A DNA stretch of 39,580 nucleotides from Phycisphaerae bacterium (GTDB lineage Bacteria > Planctomycetota > Phycisphaerae > Sedimentisphaerales > Anaerobacaceae), in the NCBI GenBank assembly GCA_030601745.1, contig JAUWBI010000027.1:1-39580 (forward strand), in the 5' to 3' direction. Below the pieces are notes generated by a model that ran no database searches, was not told the DNA's origin, and saw only the letters and a program-made list of their open reading frames with translations. Positions 14,654-23,492 of this stretch are shown in pieces. The position numbers and the translations under genes are program-made. Each line of letters starts with the position of its first letter. Within the stretch, counting starts at the first letter, position 1.

Positions 14654-15145
14654 TCAATCCTTGAAAATCCACCAGTCCGGCTCAGTATGAAAAACATCTT
14701 TTTGATTATCCTGGGCCCAGCGATTGACGGCCAAATGTACTGAATCGAAACTGTAATAATCATGCCCACAAATTATACCCGGCCGTTTGACCTTCGGAAA
14801 CCAGGCATTCAAATCCAAGGTCACTGCCCTTATAGAATGGCCTGCATCGATGTATACGAAGTCCAGACTTTCGTTAGCCATGGTCTTTGCCATCTCGACG
14901 GACGAACCTATATGCCAGGTAATTCGATCGTTGAAATCAATGAATTTGGCTTTAACTTTTTCAATATCCTCCGGAAGTGCCTTGGCGTAGATATCTATAA
15001 GGTGAAGCATTTTAACTTGAGGCCAGCAACTAAGAGTTCCACGTGCATTTACACCCCATGAGACACCGACCTCGGCACCAATAACATTTTCACCAAGTAT
15101 CCGCCTGCACATTTCTATTGAGGGTCTTAATTTAAGATATTTCAT
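14654..15145 (-). CDS. class I SAM-dependent methyltransferase
   Basis: 163 residues from the ATG at 15145, which follows GAGG and overlaps the upstream stop by 4 bp; a TTG at 15160 is an alternative. VIGAEVGVSWGVNARGTL, MLHLIDIY, FVYIDAGHSIRAVTLDLNAW and GIICGHDYYSFDSVHLAVN identify a Methyltransf_24-like fold. It differs clearly from its neighbour, so this is not a recent duplication. Two methyltransferases beside three transferases suggest a methyl-capped glycan. Confidence 0.8.
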   Translation of the reverse strand: MKYLKLRPSIEMCRRILGENVIGAEVGVSWGVNARGTLSCWPQVKMLHLIDIYAKALPEDIEKVKAKFIDFNDRITWHIGSSVEMAKTMANESLDFVYIDAGHSIRAVTLDLNAWFPKVKRPGIICGHDYYSFDSVHLAVNRWAQDNQKDVFHTEPDWWIFKD

Positions 15146-15807
15146 TTTTTCCTCGGCCAAATCTCGCCTATCTTCCAGGTCTCCCTTGTTCCTGTCTGGT
15201 GGTCCAGGGCATATTCACCCTGCACATGTATGCAGCCTATTGTCCTTTCCCACCAATCCCAATCATTAAGACCATACTCAGTCACGCCCGCTGCCGCACA
15301 GTAATTGCCGAACCAGCCCTCAGCAGTTCCCTTCATCGGCTCATCGATAAAATCGGGCAATTTGAAATTCAAGGCCTGTATCACAGCTTCGGTACGGCCA
15401 AAAAACATAACACAATGTTTAAGCACAATCAAATCGATCTTATATTTGTCGAACATTTCAAACAGCTGATTGAAACCCCGATGTCGATAAGTAGTTGTAT
15501 CGGCGGCACTCTTAAATATGTATTCACAACCCAGGTCCCTTAGTTTCTCTGCACCAATTTTGATAGTCACCAGCTCTCCGCTTCTATGGCCTAATCGACC
15601 GACAGGCTGACCGGAACATACTATATGAGTGATAGGCGGGCAAAATTCCGGACGTGGTAACATTTCAGCATCGACATCATCATATACCAGAATGATAGGA
15701 CCGCCCTGCCATCCGTACCAGGACGATATTCCCTGCCGCATGAAAAGCTGCTGGCGCGGATGAGAAGTAAGCACAATACCCAGCGATTTGATACGTTTAT
15801 CCGTCAT
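15142..15807 (-). CDS. glycosyltransferase-like protein (GT-A type, uncertain)
   Basis: 221 residues. SLGIVLTSHPRQQLFMRQGI resembles the first strand of GT-A transferases, and ILVYDDVDAE, CEYIFKSAADTT and a C-terminal aromatic region (NDWDWWERTIGCIH) are compatible with it. No clean DxD is seen; a D-D-V-D lies near residue 45. It is coupled by ATGA to a 17-codon leader and by ATGA to the methyltransferase downstream. Glycan assembly is the likely role from context. Confidence 0.6.
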   Translation of the reverse strand: MTDKRIKSLGIVLTSHPRQQLFMRQGISSWYGWQGGPIILVYDDVDAEMLPRPEFCPPITHIVCSGQPVGRLGHRSGELVTIKIGAEKLRDLGCEYIFKSAADTTTYRHRGFNQLFEMFDKYKIDLIVLKHCVMFFGRTEAVIQALNFKLPDFIDEPMKGTAEGWFGNYCAAAGVTEYGLNDWDWWERTIGCIHVQGEYALDHQTGTRETWKIGEIWPRKK

Positions 15808-15857
15808 GGGACTTCCTTGGCAATAAGCCCATTCAACAAAAACGCCGGTAGTCCCAT
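15804..15857 (-). CDS. 17-residue leader peptide, duplicate of a gene start
   Basis: MGLPAFLLNGLIAKEVP, start 15857, behind a strong AAAGGAG site. Its first residues repeat the start of the 116-residue protein at 4387-4737 and its stop overlaps the ATG of the next gene (ATGA). It may only couple translation into the glycan cassette, or be the scar of a recombination. Confidence 0.5.
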   Translation of the reverse strand: MGLPAFLLNGLIAKEVP

Positions 15858-15875
15858 AACGTCGCTCCTTTCTAA
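15831..15875 (-). repeat. duplicated ribosome site and gene start, copy 2
   Basis: Matches 4711-4755 at 37 of 45 positions. The following codons diverge at once. Confidence 0.75.
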
Positions 15876-16165
15876 CTACCTTTATATAAACTCACAAACC
15901 ACATGATCGCCGCGACGACTACAGCAGCGATAACAATACTTAGGACGCGGCCCCAAAACTCCTTCCGCTTTGAAATACTTCTCTTACACTCCCAGAGTGT
16001 CTGTACTCTTGCTTTCAGTCCTGGATTTTCAAATATAACCTCCCTGACCTCTTTAACATCATTATCAAGTGCTTCGTGCCCCTTGCTGTGAACAGCTTGC
16101 CAAGTCTTAATCTCATCAAGTTTTCCATCCATCTCGTTGAGCTTTTTAAGTATCTGTTCGCTCAT
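15872..16165 (-). CDS. coiled-coil protein with C-terminal membrane anchor
   Basis: 97 residues from the ATG at 16165, behind AAAGGAG at a slightly long spacing. Residues 1-60 are a helical, charged coiled coil; residues 72-92 (RVLSIVIAAVVVAAIMWFVS) form a membrane segment with a short KGS tail. This plan resembles XhlA-like and other phage accessory lysis proteins, and the position right after the tail tip gene is where lysis genes often lie. No sequence match is claimed. It is the best holin/lysis-accessory candidate in the window. Confidence 0.6.
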   Translation of the reverse strand: MSEQILKKLNEMDGKLDEIKTWQAVHSKGHEALDNDVKEVREVIFENPGLKARVQTLWECKRSISKRKEFWGRVLSIVIAAVVVAAIMWFVSLYKGS

Positions 16166-16328
16166 GGCTATCTTTCTCCTTTCGTTCAAATGCACTTCTA
16201 AGTTCAACTAACAGGATGGGTAGCCAAGCAATAGCGCATTTGCCATGCTCCTCTTGGTTTGCTGTCAGCTTGACCCACCAAGCACATTTGTCTTTTCGAC
16301 AAACTTCTTGAAATAAGGGGCAAACCAT
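16146..16328 (-). CDS. small Cys-rich protein
   Basis: 60 residues starting MVCPLFQEVCRKDKCAWW. Four Cys (3, 10, 15, 31) with a following CAWW and CAIAWLP suggest a metal site or disulfides; similar small proteins recur in phage genomes without known function. ATG at 16328 follows GAAAGGA; the gene overlaps the next start by 20 bp. Confidence 0.6.
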   Translation of the reverse strand: MVCPLFQEVCRKDKCAWWVKLTANQEEHGKCAIAWLPILLVELRSAFERKEKDSHERTDT

Positions 16329-16352
16329 TTTCATCCTTTCCAACGGACTTTT

Positions 16353-19300
16353 TTATGCTGTAATATCCAACTTCAATTCTATAATAGCAAAAACTCTACA
16401 CCTCAAATTTGTATCAAATCTCAAATTCTTCCAACCAGTTCCGCTGAGCAAACCAGATATATTGATATCTAATTGGTCAGAATTGTAATTTGATGAAGGA
16501 GCACCATAGCCAGTACCATTATCAATGTGGAAATGCACCGTTGGTGAATTGGATTCTTCATATAGTCCATAAGTCACGCCATGACCGTGATTTGGTAAAT
16601 TCACTGTGTGCGAGTGGTCGGGTATATCAATTCCGTGTGAATGATTTGATTGAATACCGTAACTATGGTCGTGTCCTGGGTCACTCAAATTGCCGATTGA
16701 ATGTTTATGATTTCGTCCATAACCTATATTGTGGTCGTGATACTCATCGTGGCAGTGTGTACTTTCCGTTGAACTGGGCGCACCATCTTCATAACCTGTA
16801 GAACTTGGGATGCTACATCTAGTGTCAGCATCTCGTATAGAAGGCATATTTGCTTTTGCTCCGTCGGTGTTTAAGAAAGGACCCGAACCTCCATCCTCAC
16901 TCGTTATTCCTTGCCCTCCCCCAGAAGCCGCCGCAGTTGAATATGCTCTATAAGGCATGAGTCTGAAAGAAAGTTTTGCGGATACAATCGCAGTCATTTC
17001 AGAAACGATTTTGAAAGGTATCTCAAACGGATGTCCCGAATCTAAACTGTTATCACCGTTGTAAACCATGGTATTCCGCAATTCGAGATATTGGTTAGCA
17101 CGAATCGTCTTGACTTGTATAACTCCAGCGTGCAGCGTCTGTATGGGAACAGCAGGCTCAGCAACGCCCGCTTTATTCCTACACATGTACCACATCGGTT
17201 TAGTCACTGCAGTATTAACATCGTTGGTTGTCCTGAACTGGTCATTGTAGTTGGGGTCGTAATAAATGAACTCCATATTGGTATTGCCTGGCGTTATTTC
17301 GTAGGCCACACCTCGATGACCAAACAAGATTGGCTTTGACGCATCACGCTTAGACCACGATATGAAGCCTGCACCTGGTGTATTGTCATTCCAGTCGCAG
17401 TTCGAGACCATTGGGGCTTCAACATCCAGTCGAGGTGGGAGCATCTGCTTTACAATACCTCTAACTTGTTGCGTCGTTAAAGGCTTTACAAGTGGCGATG
17501 CCGGTGCCGGCCATGCATAATCTGGATTGTCAATATATAAGGGTAAATCGTCACTGGCAAACAATGTAGTATCATAAGTCTCCAGTTCAACATCGATGTA
17601 GTTCTCCTGCGTGTGCTTCATCTTTATGATGCGACGCTCCTTGATGCTCCCATCGATGCCGATCGCTGCAAGATGATTCTTAAGCGGTGTACACCCAGCT
17701 GCCCAGGTCTCTTTGATTGTCACAACTTTACCTGCGGTTGAGTCAACAGTGTAACTGTCCAGGCTCACTTCGTTGTTCACTGTATCGAATGTCTTTACCC
17801 AAAGCAGGTCATTTTCCGCTATGTCCTCGACAACACGGTCCAACTGAACGGTATTGTTCGTTGGTGATGTGACAACTCTAAAAGCCTGGCCCCAATTCGG
17901 TACATTGCTTTGTATCCTCACAACACGGCCTAAACGGTAGCGCAACGCTTCTCTGCCCATTCGCACGGAGTTAATGTTCTTTATCAGCTTGTTGCGCTGC
18001 ATTACATGGTTACCAACTCTCGTTGCCAAACTATGAGATGTGACGCCGACACCTTCGATCGGTACAATACGTGTGTACGCTCCAGCATCCTCGTTGGGTA
18101 TCGGTAGACTCTTACGTTCATAACCTTGGAGGGAATCCTTGAAGAAGATTTCTGCACTGCCCGCCATTTCCCCATAACCAGCGTGACCACTCCTCCACGA
18201 GCGGGCCATTGTATTGTCCATAGTGATAAGGTCAATGGGTTCAGTTGTTGTTGTGTCTAACCAACCTGTAAGCGTATGCCCTTGCCAGTACGGATACATC
18301 CTCCCGATTTGCGCAATTTCGTATGACAACCGCCATACATCAGTTTCATAGTCACAAATGATGTCGCAGGGCATCCTATCTTCTAAGCCTTCGTTGCCAT
18401 CATCTACATCTTGGTCGCACCATTCGGCCCACTCGTAGATAAACGCGAGGTCAACCTGGGACGGATTGAGCCCTTCGTATCTTTCTATTATAAACGGTCC
18501 GTCACCCGAGATAATTGGTTGCGTGATTGTATCAAAATAGATCCAAGCTCTGTTACGGGTCCATTTAATTTCCCATATAGTGCCATTGAAAACGTTAACG
18601 AGTTTATCATCGGCCACCCATTTGACATTAAAGCGTCCCGACAGCCGCTCAGTTGCCAATGCTGTTATCCCCAATAACGCCCTACCTGGTCGGGTGAACG
18701 CTACATCACTAACTTCCCGTACCGCCCGCAGAGACAACTCGTCACCATATCTCACACCTTTGTCTGCAGTCATTTTTTCCAAGCGTAAGTCGTATTGTGT
18801 ACCACGGACAAGAGGATCAAGTTCCAGTGCAGTTAGCTGCTCGTTAACACTGTAAGCCTTATACACAGGTGCTGTTTCGTCATCACTGATGGTGGTATTC
18901 AAAAGCGTGGTCCACGCCGAGAGTCCTCGCACACTTATCTGTACTTTAACACCGATGCCATGTGTAGCCACATCGCCCTGGTCCGTGTAGTGATACAATC
19001 CGCGTAGAAACGCTAAAGTATACTCGATATCATTAAAATTTTTGTTCGGGGTGGTCCATGCTAATGCCCCCCCGCTATAACTGACCACCATGCCTTCAGG
19101 TCTGTATTCGTTTTTGTGCTTCTCGAAGCCGGTCATGCAAGTTTGGTTCAGAGTGCCGAGCCTATCTTGTACGCTGACGCTCGGGAAGTTGCCTACAGAC
19201 TGGTCATCAAGGTAGACAATATTCGCACCGCGGCCCTTGATTGGTCCACGGCCATAGTCAAGTATCAGGTATAGGATTTCATCGCCGCTCCCATCCACAT

Positions 19301-19718
19301 CGGTCCACTTGGCAACAATGTTACCATAGTGCATATTGGTACCATAGGATACTGGACGTGGAAAGCCTTCACCTCGAGTAGTAAATGGATTCCACCCGAA
19401 GGATTGGCTTGCTGGTTGATCCTTCCTCTCGGGTACTTCTTGGTGGAAGAGTCCCTTAGTGATGTAATAAACTGCAATGGTTATCGCCGCAGTCCAGGCG
19501 ATTGCGATAATAAGCGACCATACCTGTGGCCATGCTGCCTCCGGTGCGAAGACAACTCTAGAGTCACTGTGCATCCGCCCAACATAATCGTCCGGGAGGC
19601 GCAGCAAGGCTTTTAATTCAGGGATGGATTGCTGTCGATCCGGCACTTCTACAACCGTTACATTGCTCCGCTCTATTGGATGATGGAAAACTGCAACCAA
19701 CAGTATATTATGGCTCAT
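16353..19718 (-). CDS. tail tip/host specificity protein (lambda J-like)
   Basis: 1121 residues from the ATG at 19718 (AAGGA upstream). Residues 66-86 are a hydrophobic segment (VWSLIIAIAWTAAITIAVYY), then a baseplate-hub region of J/TipJ type, a middle with fibronectin-like strands, and a C-terminal receptor-binding part with eight H-x-H motifs (codons at about 16525-16760), ending in a beta-rich head. In T4 gp37 such motifs hold iron ions along the fibre axis. No separate gene I is present; the N-terminal 110 residues may include an I-like part. It would recognise the host surface. It follows the K-like gene with an 11-bp overlap. Confidence 0.85.
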   Translation of the reverse strand: MSHNILLVAVFHHPIERSNVTVVEVPDRQQSIPELKALLRLPDDYVGRMHSDSRVVFAPEAAWPQVWSLIIAIAWTAAITIAVYYITKGLFHQEVPERKDQPASQSFGWNPFTTRGEGFPRPVSYGTNMHYGNIVAKWTDVDGSGDEILYLILDYGRGPIKGRGANIVYLDDQSVGNFPSVSVQDRLGTLNQTCMTGFEKHKNEYRPEGMVVSYSGGALAWTTPNKNFNDIEYTLAFLRGLYHYTDQGDVATHGIGVKVQISVRGLSAWTTLLNTTISDDETAPVYKAYSVNEQLTALELDPLVRGTQYDLRLEKMTADKGVRYGDELSLRAVREVSDVAFTRPGRALLGITALATERLSGRFNVKWVADDKLVNVFNGTIWEIKWTRNRAWIYFDTITQPIISGDGPFIIERYEGLNPSQVDLAFIYEWAEWCDQDVDDGNEGLEDRMPCDIICDYETDVWRLSYEIAQIGRMYPYWQGHTLTGWLDTTTTEPIDLITMDNTMARSWRSGHAGYGEMAGSAEIFFKDSLQGYERKSLPIPNEDAGAYTRIVPIEGVGVTSHSLATRVGNHVMQRNKLIKNINSVRMGREALRYRLGRVVRIQSNVPNWGQAFRVVTSPTNNTVQLDRVVEDIAENDLLWVKTFDTVNNEVSLDSYTVDSTAGKVVTIKETWAAGCTPLKNHLAAIGIDGSIKERRIIKMKHTQENYIDVELETYDTTLFASDDLPLYIDNPDYAWPAPASPLVKPLTTQQVRGIVKQMLPPRLDVEAPMVSNCDWNDNTPGAGFISWSKRDASKPILFGHRGVAYEITPGNTNMEFIYYDPNYNDQFRTTNDVNTAVTKPMWYMCRNKAGVAEPAVPIQTLHAGVIQVKTIRANQYLELRNTMVYNGDNSLDSGHPFEIPFKIVSEMTAIVSAKLSFRLMPYRAYSTAAASGGGQGITSEDGGSGPFLNTDGAKANMPSIRDADTRCSIPSSTGYEDGAPSSTESTHCHDEYHDHNIGYGRNHKHSIGNLSDPGHDHSYGIQSNHSHGIDIPDHSHTVNLPNHGHGVTYGLYEESNSPTVHFHIDNGTGYGAPSSNYNSDQLDINISGLLSGTGWKNLRFDTNLRCRVFAIIELKLDITA
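16525..16760 (-). repeat. eight H-x-H motifs in the tail tip protein
   Basis: HCH, HDH, HKH, HDH, HSH, HSH, HGH and HFH follow each other at uneven spacing of about 7-20 residues. The spacing and glycine-rich context match the metal-binding needle region of trimeric tail fibres. Confidence 0.75.
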
Positions 19719-20073
19719 AATATCCTTCAATCATCAATTTATAGGGCCATGCGGTTAAGCGTTCTCTGCAAGCTACGTACTCTGTGGTCTCACGGTTATG
19801 TATGTCCAGTGGTGAAGCATGAATAAAATGAAGCACATCTGGATACACTACACCAGCATGCCACTCACCTGCCATTTGAAATAGCACGATGCAGTTCAGG
19901 GTAGGATTGGGTATCCTTGTAAGTCCGCTTTGGACCTTCAGTTTTAGCGGGGGGTAACCAAGCAGCTCATATACATCCCGGCAGAATTTCCAGCAAACAA
20001 ACTTCCTACTCTGCCCTTGTAAATCTGCCCCGTAAGGTTTGTTCAACATATCTTGAATGGTTTCGTTAATCAT
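19708..20073 (-). CDS. tail tip peptidase, NlpC/P60 type (lambda K-like)
   Basis: 121 residues. Candidate catalytic Cys is in RKFVCWKFCRDVYELLG and His in EWHAGVVYPDVLHFIHAS, matching the small NlpC/P60 domain of gpK; the usual JAB domain of lambda gpK is absent. It would cut peptidoglycan during DNA entry or act in tip assembly. The ATG overlaps the stop of the L-like gene by 4 bp. It is the only peptidoglycan hydrolase I recognise in the window. Confidence 0.75.
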   Translation of the reverse strand: MINETIQDMLNKPYGADLQGQSRKFVCWKFCRDVYELLGYPPLKLKVQSGLTRIPNPTLNCIVLFQMAGEWHAGVVYPDVLHFIHASPLDIHNRETTEYVACRERLTAWPYKLMIEGYYEP

Positions 20074-20774
20074 ACTCTCACTGTGTTCGGATCCAAACCT
20101 AATTCCGCCCCAAAGTGGACGGCGTTTCCTTTAGTATAGCAGTCGTTATATGTACCTGTGCACGTAGTGTCCTCGTGGACGCATTGACACTCTGGTCCTT
20201 TATAGAGTGTAGGTGTTGCCCACGGACAACTACTGCTACTATACACACGGAGTGGGAAGCGTTGTGTTAGTGGGTTGGGTATACCTAAGGTGAATGTACA
20301 CCACTCGGTATCACTCTCACTGGCAAGGTTGTCGTAATCAAATTCGAGTGCTCTAACAGGCGAGACAAGAAACTTCTCGTTGACCCTAATGAGTTTGACT
20401 TGTGCTCCGAGTGCACCTTCTGTTGCATTAACCAGGTCCTCGACCGTTCTATTTATGTCTTGGAAGACCCTGAGAGTAACTCTTGGGATAGAACCGTCAC
20501 CACTAAAGATTTGTTCGCCTACCTGGAGATTGAATTTATCAAATGTCTCACCAACGTATTCCACATTCTCAGTGTTACGTGCTATCCGCACAGTTGATTG
20601 TCCAGCTATTACAATCTGGACTAGCCAAAGCCATGCACCGCTAGCGAAAGGATCGATTAGGTCCCTCTCCATGAAGGGTGGAATTTTGTCGTAGTATGTT
20701 ATTGGTTGCTTTGGTGTAAAGCTAACAACCCCACCAGGTAAGCCTAATACAGATAATTTCGTTACTTGTGCCAT
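20070..20774 (-). CDS. minor tail protein L-like (Fe-S cysteine cluster)
   Basis: 234 residues. The N-terminal two thirds (PFMERDLIDPFASGAWLW, LRVFQDINRTVEDLV, ALEFDYDNLASESD) fit lambda gpL. The C-terminal third has CPW, PECQC, TTC and NDCY cysteines ending in FGAELG, the same arrangement as gpL, whose C-terminal domain carries an iron-sulfur cluster. It acts at the tail tip between M and K; here a fibre gene separates it from M. Stop overlaps the K-like start. Confidence 0.85.
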   Translation of the reverse strand: MAQVTKLSVLGLPGGVVSFTPKQPITYYDKIPPFMERDLIDPFASGAWLWLVQIVIAGQSTVRIARNTENVEYVGETFDKFNLQVGEQIFSGDGSIPRVTLRVFQDINRTVEDLVNATEGALGAQVKLIRVNEKFLVSPVRALEFDYDNLASESDTEWCTFTLGIPNPLTQRFPLRVYSSSSCPWATPTLYKGPECQCVHEDTTCTGTYNDCYTKGNAVHFGAELGLDPNTVRV

Positions 20775-20777
20775 TTG

Positions 20778-23135
20778 TTACACCAATACGAAGACATCTG
20801 TTGGTGCAGGTATTTCTGTCATTGGGGTTACTACTAAAATTTTGTTTACACCATCGTAGTCAGTTACATCAGTAGCTTGACCTGTGAGGGCACCAGTAAC
20901 AAAAAGGACAACACGGCCGTTATAGTGGTCATTGGTTGCTTCAGTTAAGTTGGTCTTGAATTGAGTTGTACTATTACCACCGTCGGCAACTACAGCACCT
21001 GATACAATTGTGGAAGCCGCTTGACTGGCCTTTTGAGATACAGGGAATGCTGTTGATTCGTCATACTTAGCTGAAGTTATTGCATCATTGCTGAGTGCCA
21101 TTTCATCGCCAGCCTTTGCAGGAGCGTAATTGCCCTGTGCCGTTGCGAGTGTCGCTCCGTCCGCCCCTGTTAGTTTGTCCAGATCAGATTGCGCGGTATT
21201 TTGTTTGGCTTCTGTAGCCACATTGGCGGTAACCCTCGCCATTTCCGTATCGTACTCGCTGGCAGGTGCAGGACTTGCAGGCAAATTGTCAGTTTTAGCC
21301 TTAATTGCTGCAATCTCCATATCGAGATAACCAGCAATAGCTCCAAGTTGGGCGTCTATATCTGAATCATCCGCTGGGTCAGTAGGTAAGTTGTCAGTTT
21401 TAGCTTTAACAGAATCAACAACCCCATCAACGGTGTCAATTTTTGCCTCGTTAGCATCTATCTCGGTGATAATTGAGTTCTTGTCCGTTGTCAGCTCCGC
21501 TCTGGTAGGTGGGTCGTATGTTGCCAACTCACCAGCCACTATCGTTTGTAAATCGCTTGTACTTTGTCCCATATCAAACTCCCATACTAATGGATGGTCT
21601 ACAATTATATCATGCATCACGAAATCGGGATAACTCGCGTGGCTGAACGTAAACTTGTGAATCCGTGCTTCCAATATTTCTAACGTTCCTAACCACTTTT
21701 TGTACTGGATAATCTGTTCACTTATATCTCCACTTCCATTAGTTGATACCGCTGGCCATAGTGATTCCGCTGCCTTGAAAGCGTAGCCCGTTTGCCAAGG
21801 TCCACCAAGCCCTCCTACTGTATTGTATAGTACCCAATACTCATCCCAATTTGTTCCTGTTACTGGTTTGTGGGTTGCATCGACCGCCGTGTGGTCTTGG
21901 ATACATTTATAAGTTTTGCTGTCCGAGCCTTCGACTAAGTGAGCATATTCACAATCAACATCAACAGCATTGAGACCGGCACCGGCTTTATCTGTTACAT
22001 GGATGTTGCAGGTATACTGCTCAACGATTCGATTTGTTGCAGATTGTATCGCCATTTTCGCAACGTCGGGATGAAATCCTGGATTGACTAAATGAATGTA
22101 TGTGTCATCACCACCCAGGTACAATTCAGATTGCCAGGCATCCGTTACCTTGAAGTTCGGAACAGTAACGCTAACAAGAGGACGAAGTGCATAAGTGCAA
22201 TCGTGCACATGAACATTCTCGAAGTTTACAGGCACCTTGTACATTCGAAAACCTTGTATGAAAAGAACACGAACATCTTTCCAATCTACGTCCAGATCAC
22301 CGAGTAGCCACAAGTCCTGTCCGCTCCAACCGCCCTTGCCTGAAATAACGGTATTGCGAGCAGTCCATGTCCCATGATCTAACTTCAGTATCTTGTTACC
22401 GGTAGGTCGATGAATTATTGTGGAACCGTAAGTCTTGAACGTACCTGCGGCGTTCAGTAAAAAGGCATCCACAGTGAGCGCTATAGACAACACCGAGCCT
22501 TGGTAACTCCAGTCGCCAGAAGCATCGCCCATCTCAAACGTAGCGTTTGCGGTGATAGGTGGATACTTGCCGTCAACAAAATAAAGCAGCTCGTTCTTGG
22601 ACTGAAAATAAGTCAAGTCAGTACCGTTGCCAATCTCAACATTACAGTCAAACTTATAACTTGCATTCTCCTCAAACTCCCAAACAACACCCCACCGGCC
22701 TTGGATAAGCTCATAGTCGAAACTACCAGCATCAGTTTTGTCGAATCCCCAAATTTGGGTATGTGTTACTGTCTTGAAGAACGAGTACATGTAATACGTT
22801 TCGTTGCCCGTGATAGTTTGATTTATGGTCCGTGCCTCACCGTCCGGAGCCGTGCCTATTATATAAAGATTAGCTGAAACCATATTTGTCCAGTTGGTAA
22901 TTACAAAGTACAAATCATTTCCCACAGCACCACCGAGAACTAACTGGTCAGCGGGTTGCAAAGCCTGGTCAACAGCTACGGGAGCACCATCAATAGCAGA
23001 AACGGCATCCCTATCATGTAGAGAACGCGTCCCTGCCAAGTCCGCGTCATATATCTCGGCAGCGGTTTTGGGTGTACCCTCCGTACCGTTGCAGACAACT
23101 ATTTTAGTACCATCATACGTAAAGTCAGCTGCCAT
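20778..23135 (-). CDS. large tail fibre/spike-like protein
   Basis: 785 residues, no enzyme motif. Residues 1-350 are beta-rich and Gly/Asn/Asp-heavy, as in beta-helix spikes. Two degenerate copies of a KAKTDNLPxxPA unit near residues 575-620 mark a coiled-coil or hinge of the kind seen in phage fibres, and the last 100 residues form another beta domain (GRVVLFVTGALTGQATDVTD). It sits between M- and L-like genes where lambda has none, so it is an insertion in the tip module. Receptor binding or virion decoration is inferred. Confidence 0.65.
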   Translation of the reverse strand: MAADFTYDGTKIVVCNGTEGTPKTAAEIYDADLAGTRSLHDRDAVSAIDGAPVAVDQALQPADQLVLGGAVGNDLYFVITNWTNMVSANLYIIGTAPDGEARTINQTITGNETYYMYSFFKTVTHTQIWGFDKTDAGSFDYELIQGRWGVVWEFEENASYKFDCNVEIGNGTDLTYFQSKNELLYFVDGKYPPITANATFEMGDASGDWSYQGSVLSIALTVDAFLLNAAGTFKTYGSTIIHRPTGNKILKLDHGTWTARNTVISGKGGWSGQDLWLLGDLDVDWKDVRVLFIQGFRMYKVPVNFENVHVHDCTYALRPLVSVTVPNFKVTDAWQSELYLGGDDTYIHLVNPGFHPDVAKMAIQSATNRIVEQYTCNIHVTDKAGAGLNAVDVDCEYAHLVEGSDSKTYKCIQDHTAVDATHKPVTGTNWDEYWVLYNTVGGLGGPWQTGYAFKAAESLWPAVSTNGSGDISEQIIQYKKWLGTLEILEARIHKFTFSHASYPDFVMHDIIVDHPLVWEFDMGQSTSDLQTIVAGELATYDPPTRAELTTDKNSIITEIDANEAKIDTVDGVVDSVKAKTDNLPTDPADDSDIDAQLGAIAGYLDMEIAAIKAKTDNLPASPAPASEYDTEMARVTANVATEAKQNTAQSDLDKLTGADGATLATAQGNYAPAKAGDEMALSNDAITSAKYDESTAFPVSQKASQAASTIVSGAVVADGGNSTTQFKTNLTEATNDHYNGRVVLFVTGALTGQATDVTDYDGVNKILVVTPMTEIPAPTDVFVLV

Positions 23136-23144
23136 TATTCACTC

Positions 23145-23492
23145 CTACGGTGAACTTTGTAACAAGTTTAATGTGATTCTCCAACGGTCTCCTCGACCAT
23201 CAATTCTACAACCGGGCTTACTAACAAAAACAACTTCATATGTTACGCTGTCTTGTGAATTGAGATAATAGAATGGCACATCCTTATTGGCCTCGTAGAA
23301 TGCCATTATGACCAGTTTGTCCACCTCTGGTACAGAACGTAGTTCGGGAGTAAATGCTCTCGGATCAAAAGTAAATATTTTATTGAGGAACGGATAACCG
23401 GATGCCGTGTCTGCAACCAGAACCGCTTTGCCCGTTGGCTCATCGCTAAATGTATAACTCGCCTTACGTGATATGACAGGAAAAGTGTTCAT
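23145..23492 (-). CDS. minor tail protein M-like
   Basis: 115 residues. The pattern MAFYEANKDVPFYYLNSQDSVTYEVVFV...RWRITLNLLQ is like lambda gpM and related tip proteins of this length. It follows the tape measure gene with a 4-bp ATGA overlap, the position expected for M. It should help close the tail tip around the tape measure. Confidence 0.7.
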   Translation of the reverse strand: MNTFPVISRKASYTFSDEPTGKAVLVADTASGYPFLNKIFTFDPRAFTPELRSVPEVDKLVIMAFYEANKDVPFYYLNSQDSVTYEVVFVSKPGCRIDGRGDRWRITLNLLQSSP

